From contig JBEWZL010000308.1 in NCBI GenBank assembly GCA_045837725.1, forward strand, positions 1-64,000: a stretch of DNA of 64,000 nt, written 5' to 3'. Positions 12,943 to 24,284 of the stretch are shown piece after piece (the stretch's first letter is position 1; the number at the start of each line of letters is the position of its first letter). The notes under the pieces were generated by a model, which saw nothing but the letters and a program-made list of their open reading frames with translations, made no database searches and was not told the DNA's origin. The stretch comes from Vermamoeba vermiformis (taxonomy: Eukaryota; Tubulinea; Echinamoebida). The translations under genes were made by a program, and so were the position numbers.

Positions 12943-15598
12943 ATGAGTGCGAATAAGGTTATAAAAGATGGTATGTTTCGAAAACAAAAGACCCGAAGAC
13001 ATCTGATCAAATCATAATTCAACAATGGTCAATTATTAGTATTTTTGATAATATATGCAATATATAATACCCGAAAAATATTCTAATAATTATTGGTATT
13101 TTCTAGAAATCGAACATTGGTCGATCGAAGATGTCGGCCTTTGGATTTCAGAAGTATGCAAGAGAAATCAAGTTGCAGACTATAGGCATGCATTTATATC
13201 AAAAGGTGTTAATGGAGAGATGCTATTGAAGTTAACAGCAAAAGAGCTTGAGGAATTTTTGGAGATCAGAGCCCTGGCAGACGTAAAAGCCCTGGAAAAT
13301 AATATCAACGCGTTAAGGACTGCAGGTACGTTATAATTAATATGGACAATATAGGCAAACAATTATTAATATTATTTGAATATTTTTTGGCAAATTAGTG
13401 AAATAGTTGTGAATGCGTTACTTTTCGCCAAATAGTCTTAAAATATTCTTCTTATTTAATTTCGCGATCAATGTTCGTTTTTACACGATAAATAATTCAT
13501 ATTATGCAAAATTTGCCTGGTTAAAGCCTATTTGTTGGCACATCCGAATTTTTCGTCATTTTAATAACTTGCTCCTTTGCAGTTCAATTAAGCGAACATC
13601 AACTTGGACGCAGTGACCATAATATGCACAATCATATGCAAGACAATTCACAGCTCAGCATGTCGGGTCATCCGCATCAGTACTCTTCGCATCTAGATGC
13701 GAGCGGATCTGGTGCCGAGCATTTGCAACAGCATCAGTCAGGACACGAGCACCATGTACATAACGACAATAGCGATCATGAGTCGAAGAGCGAACAATAC
13801 GGCGAGTTTAAGGTACGTCAATTTATTGGCTGCAAACTCGTGACCACGCGCAACTTTTTTTCTCGGGTATTAAGCACGCCCGATACAAAATTAATATAAT
13901 ATACGTTTGAACGATTATAGGGGACATATTATTAATACTTGTGATGTTAATAGGAAGAAGATTTTGTTTGTCGCTGGGACAACTGTATAAATCAGTCAAA
14001 TTTTACGGTGAAGTTTGGCACAGCCCAAGAATTGGCGCTACACGTCGCTGAACATGTATTATCAAACCCTATTCAACAGGTATATGATCGTAGTATTAGA
14101 TGATTATACAGGAGTTGTTAAGTGTTGAGCGGATCCACTAACATTGGTATTTTTTTATTAGTTAAATCAAACGTGCTTAGCTTGCGGACGAAGTTTTATT
14201 GGCATGACCGACGAGCAGATCACGGCTCACTTTAAGACACCTTCACATTCATTTGTGGTACGTAGAAATCGGATCGAGATCTGGTACACTTTGCAACGTT
14301 AAATTTTCTTAGCTCTAACACGCATAATATTGGTTTATTTTACTAATTTGTATATTATTGAATAGCCACATATAGCCCAATCTTTCAATTTGGGTCCACC
14401 ACAAGTGCAAATGCCGAACAAACCGATTGGCATGATGTTACCGCCAATGCCCGTACAAATGCACGAGCAACATGGTCATGGCATGGAACAAACGTACGTA
14501 ATTAATTATATTATAAGAACAAATCTTATTGTATTTGGGTAATTAGAATAATAATTCTGACCGTTGATTTTCAGCCAATGGAATCAATTTATGCAAAATG
14601 AGTCCGACATGCAAGGCCACGAAGTTGGTCCTAAGAGGCGAGGTAAGCGTTAATATACTATAATAAGCGAATATACGAGACTAATACTGATGTACGTGTT
14701 AGTTCGAAGTAAGAAGCGAAAAGCGGAAGAAATGGAGCCAGCGAGCATGGAGGACTCCATGGACGATTTAAGGCGATACATTTGCGACATTACTGGCTGC
14801 GGCAAGACATTTAAGCGCAGCGGGCATTTGAAGCGACACAAATTAGTGCACGCGCCTGCTACTGAACGCGAACGATATCCGTGCACTATGGCCTCATGTT
14901 CGAAGACTTATTCAACGAAATACGATTTGGCTGCTCATGTCCGACAGGTACGTGACGCTTTCTATATTAGGAAATGAGTCATTGCAAAAATTTATTCGCG
15001 TCAAGTTGAATGGTTACGCGTGCTCGTATTATTTTTTAGAATGATGAAATCAATTAAAATTCACTGCTATTGGAGCTGATCTGAGTGCGCTTTGATGCAT
15101 AACCGCAGTGTCTGACTTAAAAATAATACGAGCCTGATTAATATAACTTTTAATCGGTTTTTAAGTTCGACATTAAAGCTAATATATTTTTGATGGTAGG
15201 TTCATGAAGGAGCACCGCAATTCAAATGTAGTTACCGAGGTTGCTGTCGTCGATTTGTGCGCAAAGAATCGTTAGAAAAACATTTGCAAACATTCGATCA
15301 CAGCAAAGCTTCGCTGAAACTGGACGGCAACACTGATGAAGCTGAAGATGATATTGCCGATGGATCTTTATCATTGGCCTCGATGAGTGGTCAGCAGCAT
15401 CAAGAACAACAACAACATAATAATTATATGGGCAATAATGTGCCAATGATGAATCAGCACGTGAATTTGGGCATGCCAGATCAACAAGCTGAAAATCTGA
15501 TGTACTTGCAGAACAACGCGCTAAAAGACGATAACAATAATAACCTCCGCACCGGCAATACGCCACATATTAAGACGGAGATGGCAGAGCACCTGTAG
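12943..15598 (+). CDS. SAM-domain C2H2 zinc-finger protein (probable transcription factor)
   Basis: Nine exons, whose lengths sum to whole codons, give 512 residues. Residues about 11-80 form a SAM domain (IEHWSIEDVGLWISEVC ... NGEMLLKLTAKELEEFLEI). A His/Gln-rich linker follows. Two odd fingers of GLI/ZIC style come next: VCRWDNC with HVAEH, and CLACGRSF with HFKTPSH. A basic segment KKRKAEE could be a nuclear signal. Then come two classic fingers (ICDITGCGKTF...H...H and CTMASCSKTY...H) and a third, CSYRGCCRRF, with a long His spacing. The C-terminus is rich in Gln and Asn. This looks like a DNA-binding regulator that can polymerise or pair through its SAM domain. I know no named orthologue with this order. 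Confidence 0.85.
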
Positions 15599-16027
15599 TA
15601 TTAGGATTGGAACGGAAAATGAACCGGATGCAGATCTAGCGCAACAATCTGTTTTGGCGCGACGCTTCCGAATATTGTACAAAAGTTAGTATTGATGCCC
15701 AATACTTCATATTGTAAATAAAAAAAAAGTTAGTGCACGCAAGATCCAGATCACCGAACTAACGGTTTTGGATTATTCCCAAAACAACATCGGCATTTAG
15801 CCGGTATGGAAGAAACCTTGAATAACGTTGATGTCGGACAACAATAAGATTATGATTTTTATCAGCCCTGGCTTTGCTTAATTGCGAACTTTTCTCGGTA
15901 AAATTAGTTCATATTTCAATAATAAAAACAAGCACCACACGAGACCAAACGAAACTTGTCTGGTCGTCAATTAATATTATTCAATCGTGCTCAAGATCCT
16001 AAGCTCCGATACACTTGTAAAACAGAG
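15599..16027. other. Intergenic; zinc-finger gene 3' end
   Basis: This contains an AATAAA at 15717-15722 that fits the 3' end of the SAM/zinc-finger gene. From about 15800 on it may hold the 5' UTR or an unread first exon of the next gene. No other feature is visible. Confidence 0.45.
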
Positions 16028-16366
16028 ATGGAAGTCGAATCTCACCAACAATTTGCTTCATTTACATTTGTTCCCTTGGGAACCTCGCCCATAAATTGCA
16101 GTACCTCTCCGCAAAGTAATACCAACGTAGTTATACCACTCCCAGTCCAATCTTCGACTCCCAATACGAATTTGCCAGTAGCTAAATCCGTATCTGTTGT
16201 CCAAGCCAAACCTCAACTAAGGAAAAAAGCGGTGGTGCCAGAGGTTGTTCGAGCACACGAACATGCTACGGCGGAATTAACTATTGCCTTGTCCTTCTTC
16301 AGGAAACCCCGAGACGAGGATGCAGAATTACATGCCGTGGTTGTAGAAGAGATCTACGTTGATTAA
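16028..16366 (+). CDS. Hypothetical protein, Ser/Pro-rich then acidic
   Basis: This is an unrecognised 112-residue protein from the first in-frame ATG. The frame stays open upstream to a TAA at 15923 but has no earlier ATG, so a spliced first exon is possible. The N-terminal half is rich in Ser, Thr, Pro and Val (PLPVQSSTPNTNLPVAKSV). A basic patch (KPQLRKK) follows, and then an ordered-looking end: TAELTIALSFFRKPRDEDAE and LHAVVVEEIYVD. No signal peptide or membrane segment is seen. It ends before the SR-protein gene on the same strand. Confidence 0.5.
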   Translation: MEVESHQQFASFTFVPLGTSPINCSTSPQSNTNVVIPLPVQSSTPNTNLPVAKSVSVVQAKPQLRKKAVVPEVVRAHEHATAELTIALSFFRKPRDEDAELHAVVVEEIYVD

Positions 16367-16702
16367 TATCATCTAGCGTCTCTTCTATGTGTTAAATATA
16401 TATATGCGATGTACAAATGGTAATAGCGGCGTTTGTAAGATTTGTATAGAAAAGATTTTATGTAAATCTGCTTAATGCTCATGTAATAATCCTTGTAAAT
16501 AACATTGTTTGATATGAAATTAATAAAATAAATATATATTATCCATCTTTAATTATTTAGATTGTTCTTGTCCGCCTCCAGTCCTATTTGCAGCGTTTTT
16601 ATTTTCCGAAAGAATTCTACGCAAAAAAAAGCATAGAGAAATTTTGGATGCGGCTTAAAAAGCTGTTTTGTTTCATTTATTTTATTATTACTGTATAACA
16701 CA
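16367..16702. other. Intergenic, SR-protein 5' region
   Basis: AT-rich sequence with an AATAAA-type cluster near 16527-16535 fits the 3' end of the hypothetical gene. The rest should be promoter and leader of the SR-protein gene. No other signal is seen. Confidence 0.45.
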
Positions 16703-17990
16703 ATGTCGTTGTATGTTGGTAGTGTATCGTTCTAACACTCAATAAAAAGGCCTAACATTAAAAAGCGAATAATTATTAATGACGTCACGCTTCTGCAGAT
16801 CGGCCTTTGCATTGGATAATTAATTTAATAATAGTAGATACTAATACTTTTATTGCAGGCAATTTACCTGGGGACTTACGTTCTCGGGAATTGGAGGATT
16901 TGTTCCAAAAATATGGACGGATTCGTTATTGCGAGGTCAAATCCGGAAGAGGTAAGCGCAAAAATATTCTCATTTATTTTTAAATATTAGAAAATTAGCT
17001 AATTTTAAATTTTTTTAAGGTTTTGGCTTTGTCGAGTTCGATGACACTCGCGATGCCGAAGACGCTCTTGACGCATTAGACGGTAAGTCCTTATAATAAT
17101 TACATACTCCCATACAATAATACTGATAGTATATTCCTTTGCAGGTACAAATTTTGAAGGCGGTCGCATCCGCGTAGAGTTTTCTCGTCAACGAAGTAAG
17201 TATTTTTCCTTTTCTTAGCAGTTTACTTTCGCTATTTTAAATTCATATAATACTATGTGCTCGTTAAAGTACTCGAGGAGACGGACTATTTTAAGCATTC
17301 ATAATTAACTTGTTCGTAGTCTCGGATTCACCTGCTACATGACGCGTCATCCACTGAAGAGGGCACACGCGCGTCAAGTTGTTTTAAGTACTTAAATTAT
17401 TTTTATTATAATGCTTATTAAGGCTATTAGTACTTCTCTAAGCCGTTAATTCAAATCCGAATTTTTTTTTTGCGGCTGCATCCGTTGAACTCTGGAAATG
17501 ATACTAATACTTTTTTCTTATAGGCACTGCGTGCTATAAATGTGGTCGTGAAGGTCACTTTGCACGTGAATGCAGAAGATCGAGATCACGAAGCAGAAGT
17601 TATTCTCGATCGCGTTCCAGATCCAAATCTCGTTCGCGCAGTCGCGGTCGTAGACACCGTTCTCGATCTCGCAGCAGATCATACTCACGTGGCTCGAGAT
17701 CTAGAACACGCAGCCGTGATGGCCGTCGACGAAGACGTTCACCTTCTTATTCTAGATCGCCTCGAAGAGGTCGATCCAGATCCAACTCTCGCGAACGAAG
17801 CAGAGAACGCGAGAGATCTCGTTCACCTACTAAGCACGACACTAAGACTAGTGCTGGTGATAAAGACCAAGCTGTTGGCAAGAAGAGATCTCGTTCTCGA
17901 TCTGTTTCAGCCTCACCTGATCGTAAACGTCAACGTACTGACAATGCTACCATTGGTGTAGCGACTACTGAAGACAATACTCATGTTTGA
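16703..17990 (+). CDS. SR splicing factor with RRM and zinc knuckle (RSZ/SRSF7 type)
   Basis: Five exons (16703-16718, 16859-16951, 17020-17082, 17145-17195, 17524-17990) give 229 residues in perfect phase. The first exon is only 16 nt (MSLYV + G). One RRM spans residues about 1-73, with RNP2 LYVGNL and RNP1 GFGFVEF. A CCHC knuckle follows, [14 protein letters not shown], then a long RS domain of Arg-Ser repeats to the end. This order matches plant RSZ21/22 and animal SRSF7, nuclear proteins that bind exonic enhancers and recruit the spliceosome. The gene sits amid many short introns, which fits a need for exon definition factors. The 328-nt intron between RRM and knuckle is the longest in the gene and is a candidate site for autoregulatory splicing. 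An AATAAA lies at 18139-18144. Confidence 0.93.
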
Positions 17991-18567
17991 ATGGATAGCG
18001 AGGGACTAGTATCGCAAAATAAGATCTCGATCCCATTTCAAAATTTTGAGTTGGAAGAAGCTGCTATTTCTAGCAGAGAATAATTATAAGCTAATTTTAG
18101 TATTATTTTAAATTATTACATAATATTGTACAAAATGGAATAAAATTTATTTAATTTGACGCACTGGCGAATTGAGATAATTATTTAGATTAATTAATAG
18201 AGCACAAAAGCGGGATCTGAAACTGGTTCGAATCCTAACGCTTAAATACACTGTTTGTCACTGAATTATCTTAATAATACGTCTAGTCTGGTGTAGGATC
18301 CGATAAAAATGTACCGCTTGCCAAATAAGGGTAATAGCACACGGGTCGGAACTATTTATTTGGCCAAATAATCCAGCGGCAAAAATAAAAATCTGATTGC
18401 CGACAATATTTGATTAGTTCAAATACAAACACCAAACCCACTACCACATCTGGTTCGTAAGTAACACTTTGAAATCCTTCTCCTAGAACCAGCACTGACA
18501 CTAGCACACCATACGCGGATTATAATAGTGACGTTCTAATCATAATTTTTTCTTATTGTAGAATAAA
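17991..18567. other. Intergenic; SR 3' UTR and possible 5' UTR exon
   Basis: The first 150 bases are the SR-gene 3' UTR with AATAAA at 18139-18144. Near 18460 a GTAAGT-like donor (GGTTCGTAAGT) and at about 18560 a TATTGTAG acceptor suggest a non-coding first exon and intron of the next gene. No protein or RNA gene is seen. Confidence 0.45.
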
Positions 18568-19297
18568 ATGGCTATGAAAAGAGTTACGCTGCAAGATGTG
18601 ATCCTTCCAGGAGAGAAATACTGGCGCTTATCGGTAAATTTAGGTCCCATAATATAGTGATAATAATATTATAATATCAAATGCGAGCCTCGCCGAGGCG
18701 ATGTTGCAATTCAGAATTTAAAGACCTCCATCCGGAGATTAATTTTATTTCTATTACAGGAAGTATGGGCTAATAATAAGAGACCTGTAAGAATTGTAGC
18801 TTTGAGCAAAAATGGCTTTAGAGTGATCGATCCGCTGACTTTGGTACGACATGGGACACGATCCCGTTCTAAAATTAACTGTTTTTGACATATTGCTTTA
18901 ATACAGACCGTATTATATGAAATGCCTTTAATCTACATTAAGAGCTACGAATACGGCGTGGACGCATTGAAATTAATTTACACCAAGTTGGATGGAGAAG
19001 ACGTTCAAGTTGAATTTAGACCGAAAAAAGTATGGCGTTATCAATATCATTAATATAGTGACGATCTAATACCAATCTTAGGGCATGTTGCATAATATGC
19101 TGAACTTTAGTACTAAACTGCCAATTGTGGTCTGGATGGAGTCCCTGATCCAAGAAATCGCCCGAGAAAGCAGTGCGCAAAACTCCTCTGTATCAACACC
19201 TCGCTCTATTCGCATGCCCGATGAAGACAGTGGTTCTGAGTCATTATCATCACCTCGTCGCAATTATAAGCATTACAAAGGTTACAAACAGCTCTAA
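18568..19297 (+). CDS. Small protein with PH/PTB/FERM-F3-like look
   Basis: Four exons (18568-18633, 18760-18843, 18907-19029, 19082-19297) give 162 residues. I do not recognise a named family. The first 115 residues alternate short strands (RVTLQDVILPGEKYW, RPVRIVALSKNGFRVIDP, LIYIKSYEYGVDALKLIY, DVQVEFRPKK) and end in a long helix (LPIVVWMESLIQEIARES). This is the strand-then-helix plan of PH, PTB or FERM F3 domains; I infer that from pattern only. The tail is rich in Ser and basic residues (TPRSIRMPDEDSGSESL), a likely phosphorylation region. A non-coding first exon seems likely because an acceptor lies just before the ATG. Confidence 0.7.
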
Positions 19298-19533
19298 ATC
19301 CGTTGAGCAAATTGTATTTTTATCGCTTGTATTATTATATCATTAGGAACATGTACATTAATATCAAATTTAGCATATTGCGCTCGCAAGAATCCGATTC
19401 GCAGCGGAATAAATTTTTCTTCATGAAATTAATCTCCCGCTCGAGATTTGTAATAAACACTCCAACATTAGTTTAAAACTGTACAAAAGCTCCACAAGCG
19501 TTTATTTGAGGAGGGTATTAAGGCCTAATAAGC

Positions 19534-22500
19534 CTATTTTAAGCCAAGAGCTTTGGCCAATCGAATCGTTGGATCAGATCCAACGCGTTGTTTTCTTCGA
19601 GGTACTGCTCGGCTTTGACGGAGATCATAATGAACTCGCTCACAAATTCCGAGAACAGCTCGTTTAGCCACGCGAGCACGAGAACTGTCGCCCACACCGA
19701 TTCACCGAACTGTTCAAACTGAAAAAAACAACTCGTTAGTTCAGATCCAACTTCATCGATTGGAAAATTACTAATATAAAACCAATAGTACTTCTCAATA
19801 CCACTATTAATTACGAAACGACTATCATAATGAAAAAAAAAGTAGCTAAATTAATTCAATTTCTTGTACTCAGATCAAGGGATCAAATCGATGAAAAATA
19901 TTTGAAGTTAGTAATGCCATAGCATATTTGTACTAGTTTAGGCGTACCTCATTTTGGCCAATAAATTCTAGGAATTTCTTGCGATCAATATTGAGCACAG
20001 GCAGAACGTCGTTCAATAACCAATGGCCATCGGGATGTTGCCTGAACAACACTTTGTCCATATCGATCTTATTGCTCATTTTCTTAGTCTTCATCGATAC
20101 GCTTCTATTATTATTATGACTCGTTTCATATTCATTTTCTTCGCCGGTCATTTCCGTCAGCTGATCCCGCAATAGTTGCATTCTTAATGTAGAGTCCTTA
20201 TACGAATCTTCTGATAGGCAATCTAGCTCTGATATTGCATTGTCAAATGCTTCTTTGCCGATCTTAACCGCCCTAAAAAAATAAATTAGAAAAAAACATA
20301 ACTTATTTCCTTTTTTGGCTATTATTCTTATTTTCATTTGCAGGTTAAAGAGTTATTTTTGCAGTTAAATAAATTACTTGGCTATATCTTGCAGGACGTA
20401 TCTACAGAATGAACTGTATTCGTCAGCGATTTGAAGTGTGTCCGGATGTGTCGGCGACAGATCTGCCTTAAACATTTTCTGCACGGCCATGTACTGCTGA
20501 TCGACTTCTATTTTTAGTGCATTGAATTCTATGGGATTGAAGTTTGACATTTTGATGAATTCTTCGTGTTTGGGTTTCAACGTCAATTTTGACACCAAAA
20601 GTTCATTTTTCAGTGAAACATCCGCGTGATTGAGTCCGAGTGACTTGTCATAAGGCTTATATGAGCTAATTATAGCTGCATATTGGTTGTAAAGTGCTTC
20701 GATGTCATTTGACAGCTTTTTCATTACGCCTGAAATTTCTGCAATCTTATCCACGTGCTCTTTCTTGTTATTCGCAGCTAACAATTCTTCTTCTTCATTT
20801 CTGCGCAATCTCAGCATTCTCTGAATCGCGCGCTTGTTCACTGAAAAAAAGTTCAGTGAAACAATTCTTTAGTTTTTGTTTTTCCTAATTTAGTAATCGG
20901 AGTTTTACGTACTGATATGCTCTTCGAATAATTCTCCGAGTTGTTTTTGTTCTTCGTAATTCAACGGTTGAGAATTTGCAATTTTTTCACGGAGATCTGG
21001 TTTGCTGTCGAGCACGGAGGGCGGAACTTCTTTGTATTTTTCTTCTCTATTGTCAACATTGAACTTCGAATTCAATTCTTCGTTGAACTGAGCGCTGGAT
21101 TGACACTCGTAGTTTGGAATTTCAATCGTGAAGCTGATTGGTGGCTCTTCTTCCACGCCCGAAGTATCCACAACCACTGCTGAATAGGTATAATTAGTAC
21201 TATTAGACCACAGACTATATTTTTTCACGTCAATCATTTGTTTTGGCTTGATTGGTTCGGTCGTTTTACCAAGTGTCAAAGTGTCAAAAAATAACGTTAC
21301 GAATAAATTGAATTTGAAAGTGATAGTAATGGTCTTTTAAGAGTTGTTTTTTTGTATGCATGTACGTACCAGGCTCAGGCACGGTCAAATCAAGTCCCTC
21401 CATGATCATCGTAGCATAGCTCGGTGTGCCCGTGTTTTTGATCTCGGTCAGAACGAAGGCAGTGTACAGCGACAGCACGTTGAATGTGAGCGACAAGTTC
21501 ATGATGGACTCGATGGTCTTGCTTGACTTGTTGTGCGATCTCAGGTGCGAGATCAATGTGCCGCACGTGACGGTGTGCAGTCCTGCGCCATCGACATATT
21601 TAGGCATCGTAAGCCTAATTAGGAAATATCAGAATGAGTTATTGCCTTATATGGAAAGTATACTCGGCGGGGGTTGGATACTTACGGTGTCGTAGTGCCA
21701 TTAGATGTCATTTGCAGGGCACGAGTGGGTTTTGAATTCATGAACCCGTAAAAAGTATATTTTCTGTTCGGAGCGAGCGGCAACTCGATTTTCTCTGAAT
21801 ATTCGTTCACTGAACCGAATTCTTCACCCAATGCGGCCAATTTGACCGGCACGCCAAAGTCAAGTGTCACTGATGGAGGACCGAACATGACATCTGTCAC
21901 ACAAAGTGTCAATAAATTTTTGCAAAGATTTGTGGTGCTGACGACTATTGTAGGTTGATCGTGAAATTATTGCAAAGATTGACAGCAAATTGGATCGTGA
22001 AATTATTGCAAAGATTAGTGACTTACGCTGCAACAAGCCAATGATGCGAGACTGCAACGAACTGCTGTGGATGTGTTTGACAATCAACGACTGACCCTTG
22101 CCGTGCAGTGCAATGTTGATCAGATCTTGTTCGACGACATCGCTGCCAATGCCAATGGTGTAAACCGATGATTGGTGCGCGTGGGCATCGATCAGATCAA
22201 AAATTTTGGTTTGATCCGTGAATTGACCGTCTGTCAACAAGAACACCACGCGCGGAATAATCTCGCCCTGAGATACCATTCATGAATCAGTAAAATTGTT
22301 GCAAAGATTCATATATGTTTTTCGTTGTTAGTGTATGAGACTTACGTCTTTTCCTTTTAAGGAAGGTGCTTCTAAGACAGCTTTAAGTGGCTCGTATACT
22401 TTGGTGTCGCACATATTGGCATTCGATTCATCGGAATATTTCATGGCCTCTTGGACTGACTCAGACGTCAACGATTTGCTTTCCTAAAAAGGAAATGTCA

Positions 22501-24126
22501 GGCCAGAGGATTAATTCTCACTGATAGAATTGAATTCTTACGGGCCACAACAAAAAGAATCGATCGCCAAATCGGACAATGTTGAATTTGCTGTTTGACG
22601 GCAATGACGCTAAAAATAGTTTCAACGCTCCTAAACCGGCCAATTTTCAGTATAAAGACCAAATAAGGCAATAATTAATACGAGTACGTACTGCACGCTT
22701 GAGTGATCTTCTCGCCGCTCATGGAGCCAGAACAATCGAGTATGAACACGACTTCGCGCTCTTGTTTCAGTGCTAAGCGTTGTTGCGCCGTCAAAGGGAC
22801 ACCTGAACATAAGAATTGTTATTACTAAAGTGCAAACAACTAATACACAGTAAAACAAGATATACTATCAACATTACATTAAAATATCAAATTTAATTTA
22901 AGCGTGAAAGTTAATTAAATTTCAAAGTTGGTCAGATCCGGTTAGATAAATTTTGCAAATAAATTAACTTGGTAGTTCGGCGTAGTAAAATATTAAGGGG
23001 AGTATGGATATGTCAGTATTGTTTTTAATATTGATACGTACTTAGCGAAGCCATAAAAGCAAAAGGATACTGTTGAAAGTCATTGCACTCTTCGACCACG
23101 TAGCTCGGCTCAGGTTTAGCGGATCTGATGGTCAGATCGATCGATCGGAACACTCGTAGATCTGTTTGTGACACTTCAATGACAGCGGTATTGCCTAAAA
23201 AGGAAATATAAATATTGAAATTTGATTATGATTTTGTTATCGTTCTTCGTCAATTTAAAACGTACCATCAATCTTTGCATCTATTTTATGATTTTTAGAT
23301 GTAATTGAATCGATATTTTCGCTTAATTTAACGGTGATTGGTTGGATCGTAACAGAGTCGCTATAAAAAAATAGATTAGCAAAAGGTTAAATTGTTAAAA
23401 ATAATGATATTACATACCTGTATATCATATTGAGAGAAGGAAAATTAATTTGACGAGTTTGCTGGTCTTTTTCGAAGTTGTGAGGCGCTAACCACGATAA
23501 CTTAACGACAGCGACAGATCCGGGCAGGAAATTGCCTAAAAATCAGCCCAAAATATTAGTTAAATATTAAATTGATTTTTGATAAATTTTTAAGCCATTA
23601 CCAATTGATAAATCAAAGGTGTTTGGGATCTTCTCCGACATTTCGCCCATGTAAGCGGTTCCACCACTAGCAATATGATCGTCATAATTATCTGACGCTA
23701 CATCTTTGGGCTCTAATGTCGCGTTGTAGCATTTACCGTCTGTAACAATAAATTAAAGTCAGATCCAATTTTCGAACTCAGTTTCGAACCAAAAGATGTT
23801 CGGTAAACAAAAACAAATATATCGTTACCTTTATATACTTCGAAGCCTTTTAATTGCGCGTTATATGGCAACGGAAATCCATATTTGACTTCAACGGCGC
23901 AATTGTTTTCATTTTTAAAGACCTACATCAGAATCTTAGACTCAATATTTCCCAAGAAAGAATATTGTAGTATGCATATTACTTAGTTCTTTAACGCGGT
24001 AATTACCTGAATCAGCTCGGTATTCGTTGCAAAATCGTCGATCGAGATCTTAAAATTTCCTTTGACAAGTTTAAGGCCAGCAGCGGTTGCTTGACCGCTC
24101 TGGTCATCTACTTGTGGTTCAAGCAT
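19534..24126 (-). CDS. VIT-VWA protein with fused 14-3-3-like C-terminal half
   Basis: Sixteen phase-consistent exons give about 1,000 residues. Residues about 15-190 are a VIT domain ([36 protein letters not shown]). About 255-430 is a VWA domain with an intact MIDAS start DCSGSMSG and the FLLTDGQF strand. A strand-rich region follows. Residues about 785-880 then match helices 6-9 of 14-3-3: [37 protein letters not shown] and [17 protein letters not shown]. After a Ser/Lys linker the usual VIT-VWA end returns ([11 protein letters not shown] ... [12 protein letters not shown]), so the 14-3-3 part lies inside the normal architecture. No signal peptide is seen at the chosen ATG, so it is probably cytosolic. 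In the 14-3-3 part the groove Asn residues are replaced (LNFSVF to DEYSSF, LLRDNL to LLRDQL). Confidence 0.85.
21957..22016. repeat. Two-copy direct repeat in a VIT-VWA intron
   Basis: A 24-base unit ending in TTATTGCAAAGATT occurs at 21957-21980 and again at 21993-22016 (period 36). Degenerate pieces with TTGCAAAGAT lie at about 21920 and in the next intron near 22300. The repeats fall entirely within the intron at 21893-22026. This looks like a small local duplication; no function is suggested. Confidence 0.75.
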
Positions 24127-24284
24127 ATTCAAATATCTTTTGATCGAAGATATTAACTTGATGCGTGGTCTTTGACAGATATTTTTGATGAGAATACATC
24201 CTGGTCGAATTTTTTTTTTATTATTTTTTTGTTCGTATCGATAGCAATACGCAACTACAATACTGTGTATCACAAGTATTATTT

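Noticed and set aside
15956-16027. TTG start for the hypothetical gene at 16028
   Set aside because: Nuclear genes rarely start at TTG and no support is visible; the first in-frame ATG is used, with a note that a spliced 5' exon is possible.
17542-17961. Val/Asp-rich open frame over the SR exon
   Set aside because: It is an off-frame reading of the Arg-Ser repeats; the RS frame follows the zinc knuckle and all splice phases.
18205-18250. tRNA-like B box (GGTTCGAATCC)
   Set aside because: The T-arm sides do not pair, and there is no acceptor stem, D arm or anticodon arm around it.
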